Part shown: positions 45,334 to 55,313 of the stretch, one piece after another
Layout: each line of letters starts with the position of its first letter
How positions within the stretch are numbered: the stretch's first letter is position 1
Assembly (NCBI GenBank): GCA_033807695.1
Contig: CM066306.1
Location: forward strand, 744,001 to 808,000
Direction: 5' to 3'
Source of the DNA: Daedaleopsis sinensis
Lineage: Eukaryota > Basidiomycota > Agaricomycetes > Polyporales > Polyporaceae
Length of the DNA: 64,000 nt
Translations under genes and position numbers: made by a program
Notes under the pieces: model-generated
Databases searched by the model: none
The model's input: only the letters and a program-made list of their open reading frames with translations
Told to the model about the DNA's origin: nothing

Positions 45334-46499
45334 ATGCCGGTCCCTGCAAAACAAATCAAGTTAGCTGGTGCCGTCACAGACACCCGGTCTCCCTATGTTC
45401 TTTTTCCTATTCAATACCCAGCAGTGAGTGGCCGCTCTTCGTACGTTCTGAAAGGGAGGACTTACACGTCGTTAGCTATGGAACGCGTACAAGCTCGCCC
45501 AGTCTTCTTTTTGGACAGCGGATGAAATCGATCTCGGCGAAGACGCGCAACAGTGGCAGTCGGTGCTAGATGAGAAGGAACGACGGTTTCTTTCCATCAT
45601 CATCGGGTTCTTCGCTGCGTCGGACGGGATAGTTGTCGAGAACTTGGCACAACGATTTTGCGCGGAGGTCGACGTACCGGAAGTGCGTTGCTTCTACGGA
45701 TTTCAGATGATGATGTACGTGTTGTGTCATTCCCCGTTACTTGCGTGGCTGATCGTCGGAGTAGAGAGAATGTTCACGCCGAAGTGTACAGCCGCTTCGT
45801 GGAGGAGCTCGTTGCGGATCCGTCGGAGCAAGCTACACTCTTCACGGCGATCGAGCAAATACCAGCAGTACGAGCGAAGGCGGACTGGTGCATCCGCTGG
45901 ATTGCTGCGTCCGATGTCGACTTCCCGGTTCGACTTATCGCATTCGCGATCGTGGAAGGTGTATTTTTCTCGTCCTCGTTCGCAGCGCTGTTCTGGTTTC
46001 GTCACCGCAACCGGATGCCAGCTCTGACCTTCTCGAACGAGCTCATTGCCCGCGACGAAGGGCAGCACATGGAGTTCGCGTGCCTTCTGTATAATCACCT
46101 GGACTCCCGAGTTCCGACTAGCATCGTCCACGATATGGTCGCGGACGCCGTGAAGTTGGAGCAGCTGTTTTTTCGTGGTGAGTGTATCGCCTGTCGCTAG
46201 TGGAGACTGTACTGACATTGTGTGTGTAGCAGCACTTCCCGAGCCGATGCCGGGTATGACGGCCGAACTGATGCATACGTACGTCGAGTACGTAGGAGAT
46301 TTTCTGCTGGTCCGGCTGGGCTATCCGAAGATGTTCAACAAGAGCAATCCGGTACGCAGGTAGTCTATGCGTAAGTCGTACCCGCTGATACGTGTGTGTG
46401 CAGTTTCCGTTCATGGAGAGAACCGCGATCGACGTCAAGACGAACTTTTTCGAGCGGAGGGTCAGCGATTATTACGGCGCGGCTGTCAGAGGGATTTGA
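45334..46499 (+). CDS. Ribonucleotide reductase small subunit (class Ia R2), tail-less
   Basis: R2 houses the di-iron/tyrosyl-radical cofactor used to make dNTPs. Five exons join in frame to 319 aa: 45334-45423, 45476-45714, 45765-46177, 46230-46351 and 46404-46499, all with GT-AG introns of about 50 bp. Diagnostic segments are YVLFPIQYPALWNAYKLAQS, FFAASDGIVVENLAQRF, RCFYGFQMMIENVHAEVY and FAIVEGVFFSSSFAALFWFR, followed by LIARDEGQHMEFACLLYNHL. Iron ligands are all present by spacing: D80, E111, H114, E174, E208 and H211. The radical tyrosine is Y118. The protein has a short N-terminus. It ends KTNFFERRVSDYYGAAVRGI, so the acidic, Phe-ending C-terminal tail that normally docks R2 on R1 is missing. 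It is probably a second, divergent copy rather than the housekeeping R2. The matching R1 starts at 61825. Confidence 0.93.
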
Positions 46500-47207
46500 T
46501 GTGTCCCCTTCGTTAGCCGGGCTATCGTCCCAGCGTCATGTGCTATCTGAATGGTCTACCACGTCGCTTGTCTTGTATGAATATCCTACGTGACGATGTG
46601 TGAGCCGCCGTGCAACTCCGGTATATGCGTTATGTAGGTCACCTAGCTTGAGAGGCGGACGGGTGACCAGTTCTACAGGTCCGTTCACTGCACGGCGGGC
46701 GAATGGCAAGCGATTGGTAGACAGCTGACGTGTCGGTACGTTATGAGTTGGTCATAGCTGAAAAGATATGAGTCAGTCATGACTGAAAAACTATGACGCA
46801 TAGCTGGCATTCCATGGCGAGTTTGGGCACTGGCGAAGACCGTGTGGTGTGCGGAGTCGATGAGGTCCTCGTAGACCATCTGGCAGTAGGCGTTGCGCTC
46901 GTCGGGCGTGTAACGGTCTCGTGTGTGATCTTCGTCTGCTTCGCAACCGTGCTCTTGTCAAATTCGCCCAAGCAGAGGAAGAGGATCTTGCACTCTTTTT
47001 GTAATCTGTGTGAGTCTTCCGTGATCGGATTATCTATATCCTACGAACGCCTCTGGGTCTGGCGGTTCTCGGTCGATACGCGCTTGCCTGCTGTCGCCGC
47101 TGCTCGTGCATGGGGTCGGCGCGAGGGGAGGAGAGGGACGCCAATGAGGAGTCATCCATGGCCTTCACAAACTGCTCCCCAAGGCGGTTCTCGACCGCAC
47201 TATGCGG
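46500..47207. other. Intergenic, with a 25-bp tandem duplication
   Basis: No gene supported. At 46743-46792 two imperfect 25-bp copies beginning ATGAGT and containing GCTGAAAA / ACTGAAAA stand side by side. The right half may contain further decayed coding sequence related to the pseudogene that follows. Confidence 0.35.
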
Positions 47208-48020
47208 TCACGACACATTCGAATCTATACCTCCCATAGGACTCCCGACTACACACATCTTCAGGGCCGCACCAGTCGTTGCGTCCATTTGCGTGAGCAG
47301 AGTCTCGTGGATGCTCCGTTGCGCGTCCGCCGTGGGCTTCTCCTTGCCTGCTATATCCCCACCGGACGTCCACGGGAACACACCGATGTTGGAGAATTCG
47401 ACCCTGCCTCGCACCGCTTCCCGAGCCGTCCCGGGACGTACTCATCATAGCGACCGAACAGGTACTTGACCGATACAACGTAGTGTCTCCGCCTTTGACG
47501 AACTGTGCGTGCAGCGGTCGCGAGAGGGGGGCAAGTGAGAGGGCCTGCACCGTCGTCTTGTAGTCTCGGGAGACCTTGATGAGCTTCGCAGTGTCCTCGG
47601 GGGTGTAGTGGAAGATCCGGATGGACCCGTCGCGCATCACCGTCTTCGGAACTGGATTCTCCGTCCAGTTCGTCGCGCGTCCTTGGATGAGGAGCGGCGG
47701 GACATTATTTGCAAGCAAGCGGAGGGTCACTGACGACGGCGCCGAGATGTCCATGGCCGCGTGCAGCGGCGTGGTCAACCCGACGTCCTACGGAACCGCG
47801 CTGACAATCCCCGAATGCTTGCCAGACGGAGTAGCCGCCGCGTCATCGGCGCCTTCTTTTCGTGCACCGTTGAGCGCGTTGAGGAGGGCGTGGTGGAGCG
47901 CGAAGCCATCTTGCCCGTTGCCAATGCAGTGGTCGTACCCGAAAACGAGCATGTCGTCACGCAGTACGAACGGCCGCCAGAGCGGCAGGTCGTCCGGGTC
48001 TTCGGGAACGGCGCGGGAAG
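47208..48020 (-). pseudogene. Broken acyltransferase-like gene (condensation/alcohol acetyltransferase type)
   Basis: Pieces of one protein occur in order but in different frames. Upstream are DDLPLWRPFVLRDDMLVFGY and the HxxxDG-like DHCIGNGQDGFALHHALLNA. Next, after an in-frame stop (AVP-stop-DVGL near 47788), come TTPLHAAMDISAPSSVTLRL, WTENPVPKTVMRDGSIRIFH and DTAKLIKVSRDYKTTVQAL. After a further frame change comes VEFSNIGVFPWTSGG with LKMCVVGSPMGGIDSNVS, resembling the C-terminal SN.GVF segment of fungal alcohol acetyltransferase-like proteins. In the active-site motif the usual Asp is Asn (HCIGNG). I therefore read it as a decayed gene. Its 5' end may reach about 48450, where a frame runs to 48458, but that part shows no signature. 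Confidence 0.6.
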
Positions 48021-50602
48021 GTTAGCACTCGTCTTGTCGTCGTAGAACGTGACAACACTGTTGAAGTTAAAGACGTCAGCTGGATCCAAGTGAGAAGTGT
48101 GGGCGTAACTGGGAGCTGGGCCGCCAGCGCGGTGTGGGTGCGTGTCGTCTGTAACAGTCTGTTTGTGTGCGGTGAATAAGACTGATCGCCCGAGTGGGGC
48201 GCCAGGCGTGCCGAGCCCCGATGACGACATAGGAGGAGAAAGGCGCCATCCTTCTGAAGAGTTCCTCCAAGGGCTCTGCAAAGCGATAAAATCAGCTTCG
48301 TTCATGTATAGATGATAATGTGTACCCACGTCCTCTGCGTAATGGGAAACAGCGCCGGTGTTACAACGTTGACTGTGTTGTGGGGGTCGGCGCAAGGGCG
48401 TCGAAGACGCCTGTAATTGACGAGACGAGCTCTCATATATATGTCCCCACTGTTGCATCGATGTTAGCGTGAATGTAAATTAGCAGATGTCTGCACTCAC
48501 TGGGAATGTCTCCTGATTTCCTTGCTTCGCAGCACGTAGCCGTGATCACAGTGTTGGCACAGCTAACCTTCTTCTAGGCATTTGCAATGTTAGGCGTTGA
48601 TGAGCCTCAGGACCAGCTAGGCCCCGGAAACACCACGCAGCCCATCACTATTCGCGCCCGTCAGTCAATTCACGCAGTATGAAGACGAGCGGCTTCACAA
48701 GGAAGGCGAGCGACTACCGAAGGAGCGAGTACGGAGACATGCCATTCCAAGGGTCGAAGGAGCCGATGCCGAGCTGCCGGCGGCTGACCAAGGTCGCCAG
48801 AGCTCTAGCCAGGACAGAGGAGGCGATCGATCGAGGGCCTGGTCTAGGCGACTGCCACGGAGTCCAGCAATTGGTACGAAGGTCGTCGGAAGAGGCCCGG
48901 AAGACAAGGGAGTGAGGGGGACGGCCTTCCGAGGCCTATGAAGACGAGCGGATGGACTTCAGACGCGATCACGTGGTGACGCGCCACAAGACTAAGCGCT
49001 CTCGTGGCCGCGGATGCAAGTCGAGCGGCGACGTGATAGGCTCGGTGCAAACACCTACCTAACCACCGGAGTGCGCCGTAGGGGTTCAGGAGAGGAGGAT
49101 CGCGACGTGAGCGTGGGAGGAGCAGGGTTTCCTATGATTGGACGATTGGTAGGATAGTTGTAGTTTATTTGGTGACGATTTGTACAGTATATAAGCCAGC
49201 GGGATTGCGGCCCAGAAAAGCAGCGCAGTAGCTCCAGAGATCGAGTCCGAGTCCAAGAATCATCTAGTCGACACTCAATTGAAGACCGTCCGTCTTCAAA
49301 CCTCCTCTTGCAGACTAGCCTCACCCACGGAAGTTGCTTGACTTCCATCTGAAGTTGCTCAACTTCCTTGTCTATCGTCGACGAGCTACGTGAAGAAGAG
49401 CGACTACACCGGGAACCTGTCCTCCACCTCGCACCCTACTTGGTAGCTGATCTCGTGCTCGTTTGGGTGTGTGTTTCGCCCAGCGACCCAGAGTTACCCC
49501 ATCAGCGTGGAAACTGAATTTGTAGCGGGAGTCGATTAACTTTGATTGGTAGGCTTATCTGACGCGAGTGCCGTGAGAGATTACGGGTCAACTCGGGATT
49601 GGTAAGCGCACGCAATTTTCGTAGCAGTAATCGGTGTCGGTGCTTGAAACCTGACTACTCCTCCGAGTTTCCATCTTCCTCCTCCTCCTCGTACGTGATC
49701 CTCTCTACCACCCGAAGCTAGTGTCATGCTGCCACACTCGCCCGGATGTTCGACTTCCAATCTAGACCGGCTTACAGATCGAGCGTGGCGGCTGTTCTGG
49801 AAGACGGCTTGGTAGGGACTGCTCATCACATCGAACACTATGTCGACTAACGACGTGTAGATATTGTACGTCTCTGGGCCTGAGGACACGACGTTGACCA
49901 GCCACCGGTAGTTACTAGCTACCGCTGAGGATTGCAACGGGCACGATCATGCGGTCGCGAAATGGTGAATATTCCTTCATGGTCACAGAGTCAAACAACA
50001 GCAGTCAGCCACGCACTCTGTAGATTTACGCCTCAACAGCAACTGTTGTCGTGCACGTGTCCAGCATACTAGCTTGTCTTGTCACACCTTCCTGACTTCG
50101 CATGTCGGCGGACGACCGGATGCATGACTGATCGAGCACGCAAACTGACTAGTAAGAGCCATATTGAAGATGTCGTTTGGGACGGGAGAGTAGTGCCGGC
50201 GACGAGTAACGATGGACTATAGGTGCGGAGTAGGCTCGTCGCATATTGTCCTGGACGCAGCTGAACAAGCGACGTTAGCTCCAGTCTCCGCCCGGTGTGA
50301 CCTTCTGTCGTGGAGTCATACCGCGTCTACAGGTGACACACGCGTTGACTGCCAAGTACAAGTATACAATCGTTACCCACATAGAGGCAGTATTTGTACA
50401 GAAACCGGCGGACAGTTCGCCGGCAACGACATAGCTGCGTTATTCATACTTGAACTGTATGCGTGTCAGGCGCTGACCAACAGGTTCCAGATTGATTCAT
50501 ATGTCGAGGGTACACAAGACGTCCCGTGAAGACAGATACATTCGCTGTGGTAGATTGACACCGGTTCGAGAATCTGCTTTCTCGAAAAGTGTCCGGTCGT
50601 TA
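48021..50602. other. Gene-poor stretch, possible LTR-retroelement remnant
   Basis: No intact gene. Around 49160-49300 there is a promoter-like TACAGTATATAAGCCAGCGG followed by a structured leader, and 48690-48915 has an Arg/Glu-rich open frame. Together they faintly recall the 3' end of a Gypsy-type element and its LTR, but I could not find matching ends, a target duplication or reverse transcriptase, so I do not call one. Confidence 0.3.
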
Positions 50603-51907
50603 TCACATGTTGGTCAACTGCTCTCGCACCTCGTCAGCCGGGTGGCATCGCTTAGTAGGATCGAGCGCGAGCAGCAGGGTGCACAGTGGCAAGAATGTAG
50701 GGTCAACAACTCCCTGGAATAGTTTTCACGCTGTTAGCAGCTCTGCCTGCACTGTCCTTGCCGGGTCATCGCACCTGGAGCGGGACCAATTTCGAGACCT
50801 GCTTGCGTTTTATAGCGTCGCGGGTGTTGCCTCGAGCGAATAGCACATCGTACGTCCCGTCCACGTTTTCGATGAGCGCCGATCCGAACCGCCCTGACGT
50901 CATTTCCACTATATCCCTAGGTAGTCCTCCAAGAACTTGTCGCAATGCTGCGAGGCGGGCGACAAGCGACTCGGCCATGTACGGGAATAGTGGACGTCCA
51001 ATAAGAATCTCCGTGAATACGCATCCCAGAGAGAACCAGTCGATAGCAGTGGTCCATTGTATGCCTGACTGCATTCGTCAGCGTGACAAATACGTAGTAG
51101 TGGTACAGGGACGAACCCAGCGTAAGCTCCGGGGCTCTATATTGTTCAGTGCCTGCTAAACCATAGAAGTCACCTGGTCCAAACTTTGCATCGGCGAGGT
51201 CTATGATGCGCAAGGACGTGTTCTGCAATAGTGTGAGCTACATATGGCATCGCTCGTCGGGGATATCCTTGCTCACCACCAGTCGTAGGGCCGGTTTCGC
51301 ACCATCCTCACGACGTACAGTGTCCGCTGACACTAACATGATATTCTCTGGCTTGATGTCTGTATGTATGATGGATATCTGATGGAGGACTAAGACGGGT
51401 AAGTACGTTCTCTCATCGTACAGTCAGAGACATACATTGGATACCATCAACGAGTTGGTGGAGCATGGTTAACGCGTCTGCCAAGGGCAACGGCAACAAC
51501 TCGGATGTTCGTAGAACAGATCGCAATGTGCATCCAAGCATAGGAAACACGAGGCATGGTCGGTTCTGATCCTCGATGTGCTCGATAATTGCGACGAAAG
51601 CACTGACAAGATTTCAGCTGGCACAACCTATCGGTGTACGAGGTACTAAAACGTACTTGCACCCGTGTATGTCTGCTCGCTGTAACAATGCATATGCATG
51701 CCGCTCAATTTCGAAGCTTCCGAAGTCACCACCTTCCGATGTGAATGTCTTCACTGCGACCAACGCCCCATCTGACTTGCGCCGTGCACGATAAACCTTG
51801 CCATTGTGGCCTTCGCCTAGCCGATGTTGGAAATGATCTTGAAGGAACAGGTTAGAAGCATCAGAGACATAGGTATGTATTAGAAACGTACAGCGCTGCG
51901 AGCTCAT
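50603..51907 (-). CDS. SRPK/CLK-like (CMGC) protein kinase
   Basis: Serine/threonine kinase in about six short exons. Exon 1 (51907-51892) gives MSSQR plus one base. The next has HFQHRLGEGHNGKVYRARRK (glycine loop) and GALVAVKTFTSEGGDFGSFE (catalytic Lys). Following exons give FVAIIEHIEDQNRPCLVFPM and HQISIIHTDIKPENIMLVSA (catalytic loop, HTD instead of HRD). Next is NTSLRIIDLADAKFGPGDFY, with DLA in place of DFG. Then come AGTEQYRAPELTL (APE) and TAIDWFSLGCVFTEILIGRP. The last exon, GVVDPTFLPLCTLLLALDPT with KRCHPADEVREQL, ends at 50603. HTDIKPEN and DLADA resemble SR-protein kinases and their fungal relatives. The large insert typical of true SRPKs is not seen. All catalytic residues (K, D, N, metal-binding D) are present, so it is probably active. 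Substrate is unknown. Confidence 0.85.
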
Positions 51908-52498
51908 GGTTCAGTTTGAGCAGTACAAACCTGAAAGGACGCCCGGGTCTCCCTGTGCAGCCACATATTATCCGCCGCGAATTCCCTTTCCATGAGCACG
52001 TAGAGCCACACACCCGTGTTTTAGAAAGAGATCGTGGCAGATCTACAACAGAACAATGTATATACAGCCATGCACCGACAGAGGTGAAATGTCTGCCGTC
52101 CTCGATATATAACATGAATGTGCAAGTGACTCTCTCCCCCGACGAGATATGCCGCTTGACTGGTCGCTGATGCCCTCCTACGAACTTCAGAAACAGCTGC
52201 CCGTAATGTCACTGATAGTGCATGTGCTGGCCGGTCAGACTTCTCTAACTTCCCTGACGACCAACGATCCAGAACCAGTCCAGCTTTTACTCGTGACGAC
52301 CCCCGTGCCCGTAAAGCTGCCAAGCGGAACCGGAAGAGACCGACAAGGACATAAAGCCCTCTTTCAACTCTCGTGTCACCTCAGCTTTTCTGATATTGTG
52401 CGTCGTCACCCCCATATTCCCTGTTCGCCCTATCGTAGTAAGCTAGTCATGAACGTCTATTCGCTCCTCCTCTGACGGATTCATACAGGCAAACGTAC
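51908..52498. other. Divergent spacer between kinase and paralog C
   Basis: The two flanking genes start at its edges and point outward, so both promoters should be here. No other feature was seen. Confidence 0.45.
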
Positions 52499-53776
52499 AT
52501 GTTTCGAAACTACGGGTTGAGGCGCCCCGAGATCATGGTCGCCACTACTGCTCAACGAGGAGCAGCATCCATCGTGTAAGTCCCTCGACTCGTCACTTGC
52601 TTTCACACACTCCGCAGCGCGTTAGGGATTCGGCTAAGTTGCGGTTATCCACATTTATCATGTGGTCTTGCCCAGAACATCGCTAACTGCCAGTACAGCA
52701 GGAATGCTTGTCTTTCCGCGATGATACTGGGCTACGCAGACATCCAGACCCTCCTCGCCGTCCGAGCAACCTGCCGCGCAAATTACCTTCATGTCACTCG
52801 AGCATACAAACAAACCTTACATCGCGCACTGTCGACCTTCGTCCCTCGGACCGACGAACTGCTCGACATTGTCACTGAATGCTGCGGAGTCATCGGCGGA
52901 GAAGTCGCGTTGGCATTCTGCTTGCGCGACTCGTCATTCGAACCGGGCGCACTTCACGTGTACACCGGGGACGGCTGGTTCGAGCCGCTCATAGAACTCA
53001 TCATACATTCTTCCTTCTACGCCACCCACCTAGAATCCTTGGGCGTCGACCAGGTACTCGACCCTCTCGGTCGGCTGCGGGGGGTGCGGCATCAAGCGAC
53101 GTTTCGCACTGCATCCGGGAAACTCATCTACGTTCTCGAATCCAACACCGTTAGCCCCTGCACTCCTGTCAGTCGCGAATGGACGACCGCGTTGATGAAT
53201 TTCGTGACGGAGTTCGCATTCGGTTGCGCCCATCCTAGGCTCCTGCGAGAACGACGTGCGTTGTACTCAGACCTTGCAGTTCACACATTCCCGCCGAACG
53301 AGACCGCGATGCTCCAACGACTAACCGATGCTGGGTTCTCCTTCGGTGTCGACCCCATCGTCTGGCCAGAGTATCGGATTCCACGCGCCGGTCCATCGTT
53401 CCGTCGAGACGTCATAAGACCCTGCTATCGAAGACTCTTCCTCTGTCCAGACCAAGGCCGATTCTTCGGCGACCGTGGCTCCATCGTAGGGCTAATCGAC
53501 TCCTTCACGGCGAGTCATCGATACCTCCGTCTTACGGAACATCCTCCGTTCTGCCATATGCCTGTATGGCGGATGCTCGGATCGTCTCAGTGCACAGAAG
53601 GTTGCGCTTTCCGAGATCCCATTCTCCCTGCCGGCATCGTCTCCATCACGATGTTGATTCCATACGACGCGGTTCCCTTCCGGCGAGCAGTACTAGAAGA
53701 CCGCGGAGATCGGCGAGGGGCCCCGTCGCCTCGCACTTGTGCAGGCCAGACCAGGCCACGCGCTCAAACTGTGTAA
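52499..53776 (+). CDS. F-box-like / pseudo-nucleotidyltransferase paralog C
   Basis: Two exons. Exon 1 (52499-52575) encodes MFRNYGLRRPEIMVATTAQR and ends at a GTAAGT donor in phase 2. Exon 2 most likely starts at 52699 (RNACLSAMILGYADI), giving 384 aa; an alternative acceptor at 52617 would add 27 in-frame residues. The F-box-like part continues LLAVRATCRANYLHVTRAYK. The core has IGGEVALAFCLRDSSFEPGA and LHVYTGDGWFEPLIELI, where the acidic pair of the nucleotidyltransferase motif is absent. Shared motifs are LMNFVTEFAFGCAHPRLLRE, RFFGDRGSIVGLIDSF and PPFCHMPVWRMLGSSQCTEG. It is closest to paralog B. Function is unknown. Confidence 0.75.
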
Positions 53777-54407
53777 AGGGCAGAGCGGCGAAGGATGGCT
53801 GAGAGCGAGTGTCGAGTATCTCGGTAGTGTTCCGCTGCGAGGAACCTTGCTACCAAGTTTGTACAAGTCTCGGGTTATCCCAGTCATAGCCAGATCTAAG
53901 ATATGGTTTAGTCGTCCAATTCAACACGCGGTAGTTCCCGGCACCACACGGCACCCGGGGACCTTCGTGCCTGCTCTCGGGGAAGCCGATCTGCTCCGAC
54001 GGACGCCACAACGAAAAGCCCGAAATATCCTAGTTCGGGTGCAACGAGAACCCCGCTTCCTTCGCCCATCCTCCGCGGTGCTGCAGGAGAAGGCGACTGC
54101 ATCGCCCCTCGAACTCATCAGACAGTCGCCGAAGAGACCTCGATACATTGCGACGGGGTTCTGCGCTTCCGCATCCCGGTTTCCGAGGAGCTATGCCCAG
54201 AAAACCCACGTCCTCTCACACCCCAGACCTCACAACTGCCACCCCGCCCGTCGCCCTTGCTCCTCATGGCTACAGCGGACCATACCATAGCCACGACGGA
54301 CCCTACGCGGGTATTACCCTTGTACGTTGTCCGACCACTTTCCAGAACGCCTACTCCGTTCGCGGGCAGGGACGGCGAGCCATTGCACCTTCAAGGTCCC
54401 ATCGAGT
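53777..54407. other. Intergenic between paralogs C and D
   Basis: Open frames here (for example 53739-54290 on +) carry no family signature and overlap the end of paralog C, so I leave them out. Confidence 0.4.
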
Positions 54408-55313
54408 ATGTACCATCTCCTTATGGTCGAAAGTCATCCTGACGTCGCCGCCCATAGCGTCCCGGCAGACGTCCTGTACGTCATCATCGAAAACAGTCCT
54501 ACGGAGCTAGTGGCCGTATGGCGGCGCACATCCCGCTCGTTCTTCCGCGCCGCCGCGTCGGTCTTACGGATGCGATATGAGGCTCTCGTTCAACCATTCG
54601 TCCAGGACGTCCCTCTCCTAGACAAGCTCCTTCGGGAGCACGGTGCCATCATCTCCGGCTCTGTTGCTCTCCGTTTCTTCCTCTATTTCGAAACGTGGCC
54701 GGCAGCCGATTTGGATATCTACGTTCCTTCGCACTCGTACACGGACTTCGTGCGCGACGTAACTTGCGCAGACGGGCTCGGCTTCAAACCAGACGGATGT
54801 ATCAGACCTCCCGCGATATCCTCCCAGCCTGTTAGGTGGCCCGTCAGGGAAATAAGACGCTTCGTCACGCGTACAAACCTCAGTGTCGACGTGATCCGGA
54901 GCTCTACCGGAACATCTGTTACCCCTTTGAACGGGTTCTGGTCCACTCTGGTGCAGAATTTCATCACACCCGACGGTGCAGGGTGCGGCTTTCCCGATGC
55001 CACTCTTGACCGCCGTGGCGTCATCTCCCCCGAGCTCGACACGCCCGCGACTCAACGAGCAGTCGCTAAGTACGAGGCACGTGGATTCACGCTCGTGCAC
55101 GACCACTGGAGGATCGATTACCTGCCCCTCTACCATCGGCGGCAACATTACTTCGGCGACAGGAATGCTCTCGTCCTCGACTTTCGCAGGGCGCCCTGCG
55201 CCCCGATGCCGACGCTGCCGATACATCCCACACGCCGTAGTTGGTTTCCGTCTCGTCCTTACCCGCCCAGGAAGGCTAGTGCGTTTTCGTTAGCTATGCA
55301 CGCTCGTTACTGA
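54408..55313 (+). CDS. F-box-like / nucleotidyltransferase-fold paralog D (motif intact)
   Basis: Single-exon frame of 301 codons from the ATG at 54408 (MYHLLMVESHPDV); a second ATG at 54426 is possible. It opens with an F-box-like VPADVLYVIIENSPTELVAV then WRRTSRSFFRAAAS. The core has IISGSVALRFFLYFETWP followed by AADLDIYVPSHSYTDFVRDV. The GS...(about 12 residues)...DLD pattern matches the nucleotidyltransferase superfamily signature hG[GS]x9-13Dh[DE]h. A later strand, TNLSVDVIRSS, could supply the third acidic residue. Family motifs LVQNFITPDGAGCGFPDATL, DRRGVI and HYFGDRNALVLDF follow. It is the shortest member and lacks the C-terminal PPFG...W segment of A-C. It is the only one of the four with acidic residues compatible with catalysis; activity is untested. 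Confidence 0.75.
   Translation: MYHLLMVESHPDVAAHSVPADVLYVIIENSPTELVAVWRRTSRSFFRAAASVLRMRYEALVQPFVQDVPLLDKLLREHGAIISGSVALRFFLYFETWPAADLDIYVPSHSYTDFVRDVTCADGLGFKPDGCIRPPAISSQPVRWPVREIRRFVTRTNLSVDVIRSSTGTSVTPLNGFWSTLVQNFITPDGAGCGFPDATLDRRGVISPELDTPATQRAVAKYEARGFTLVHDHWRIDYLPLYHRRQHYFGDRNALVLDFRRAPCAPMPTLPIHPTRRSWFPSRPYPPRKASAFSLAMHARY

Noticed and set aside
53739..54290. 183-codon + frame between paralogs C and D
   Set aside because: Starts inside paralog C in another frame and has no recognisable segment.
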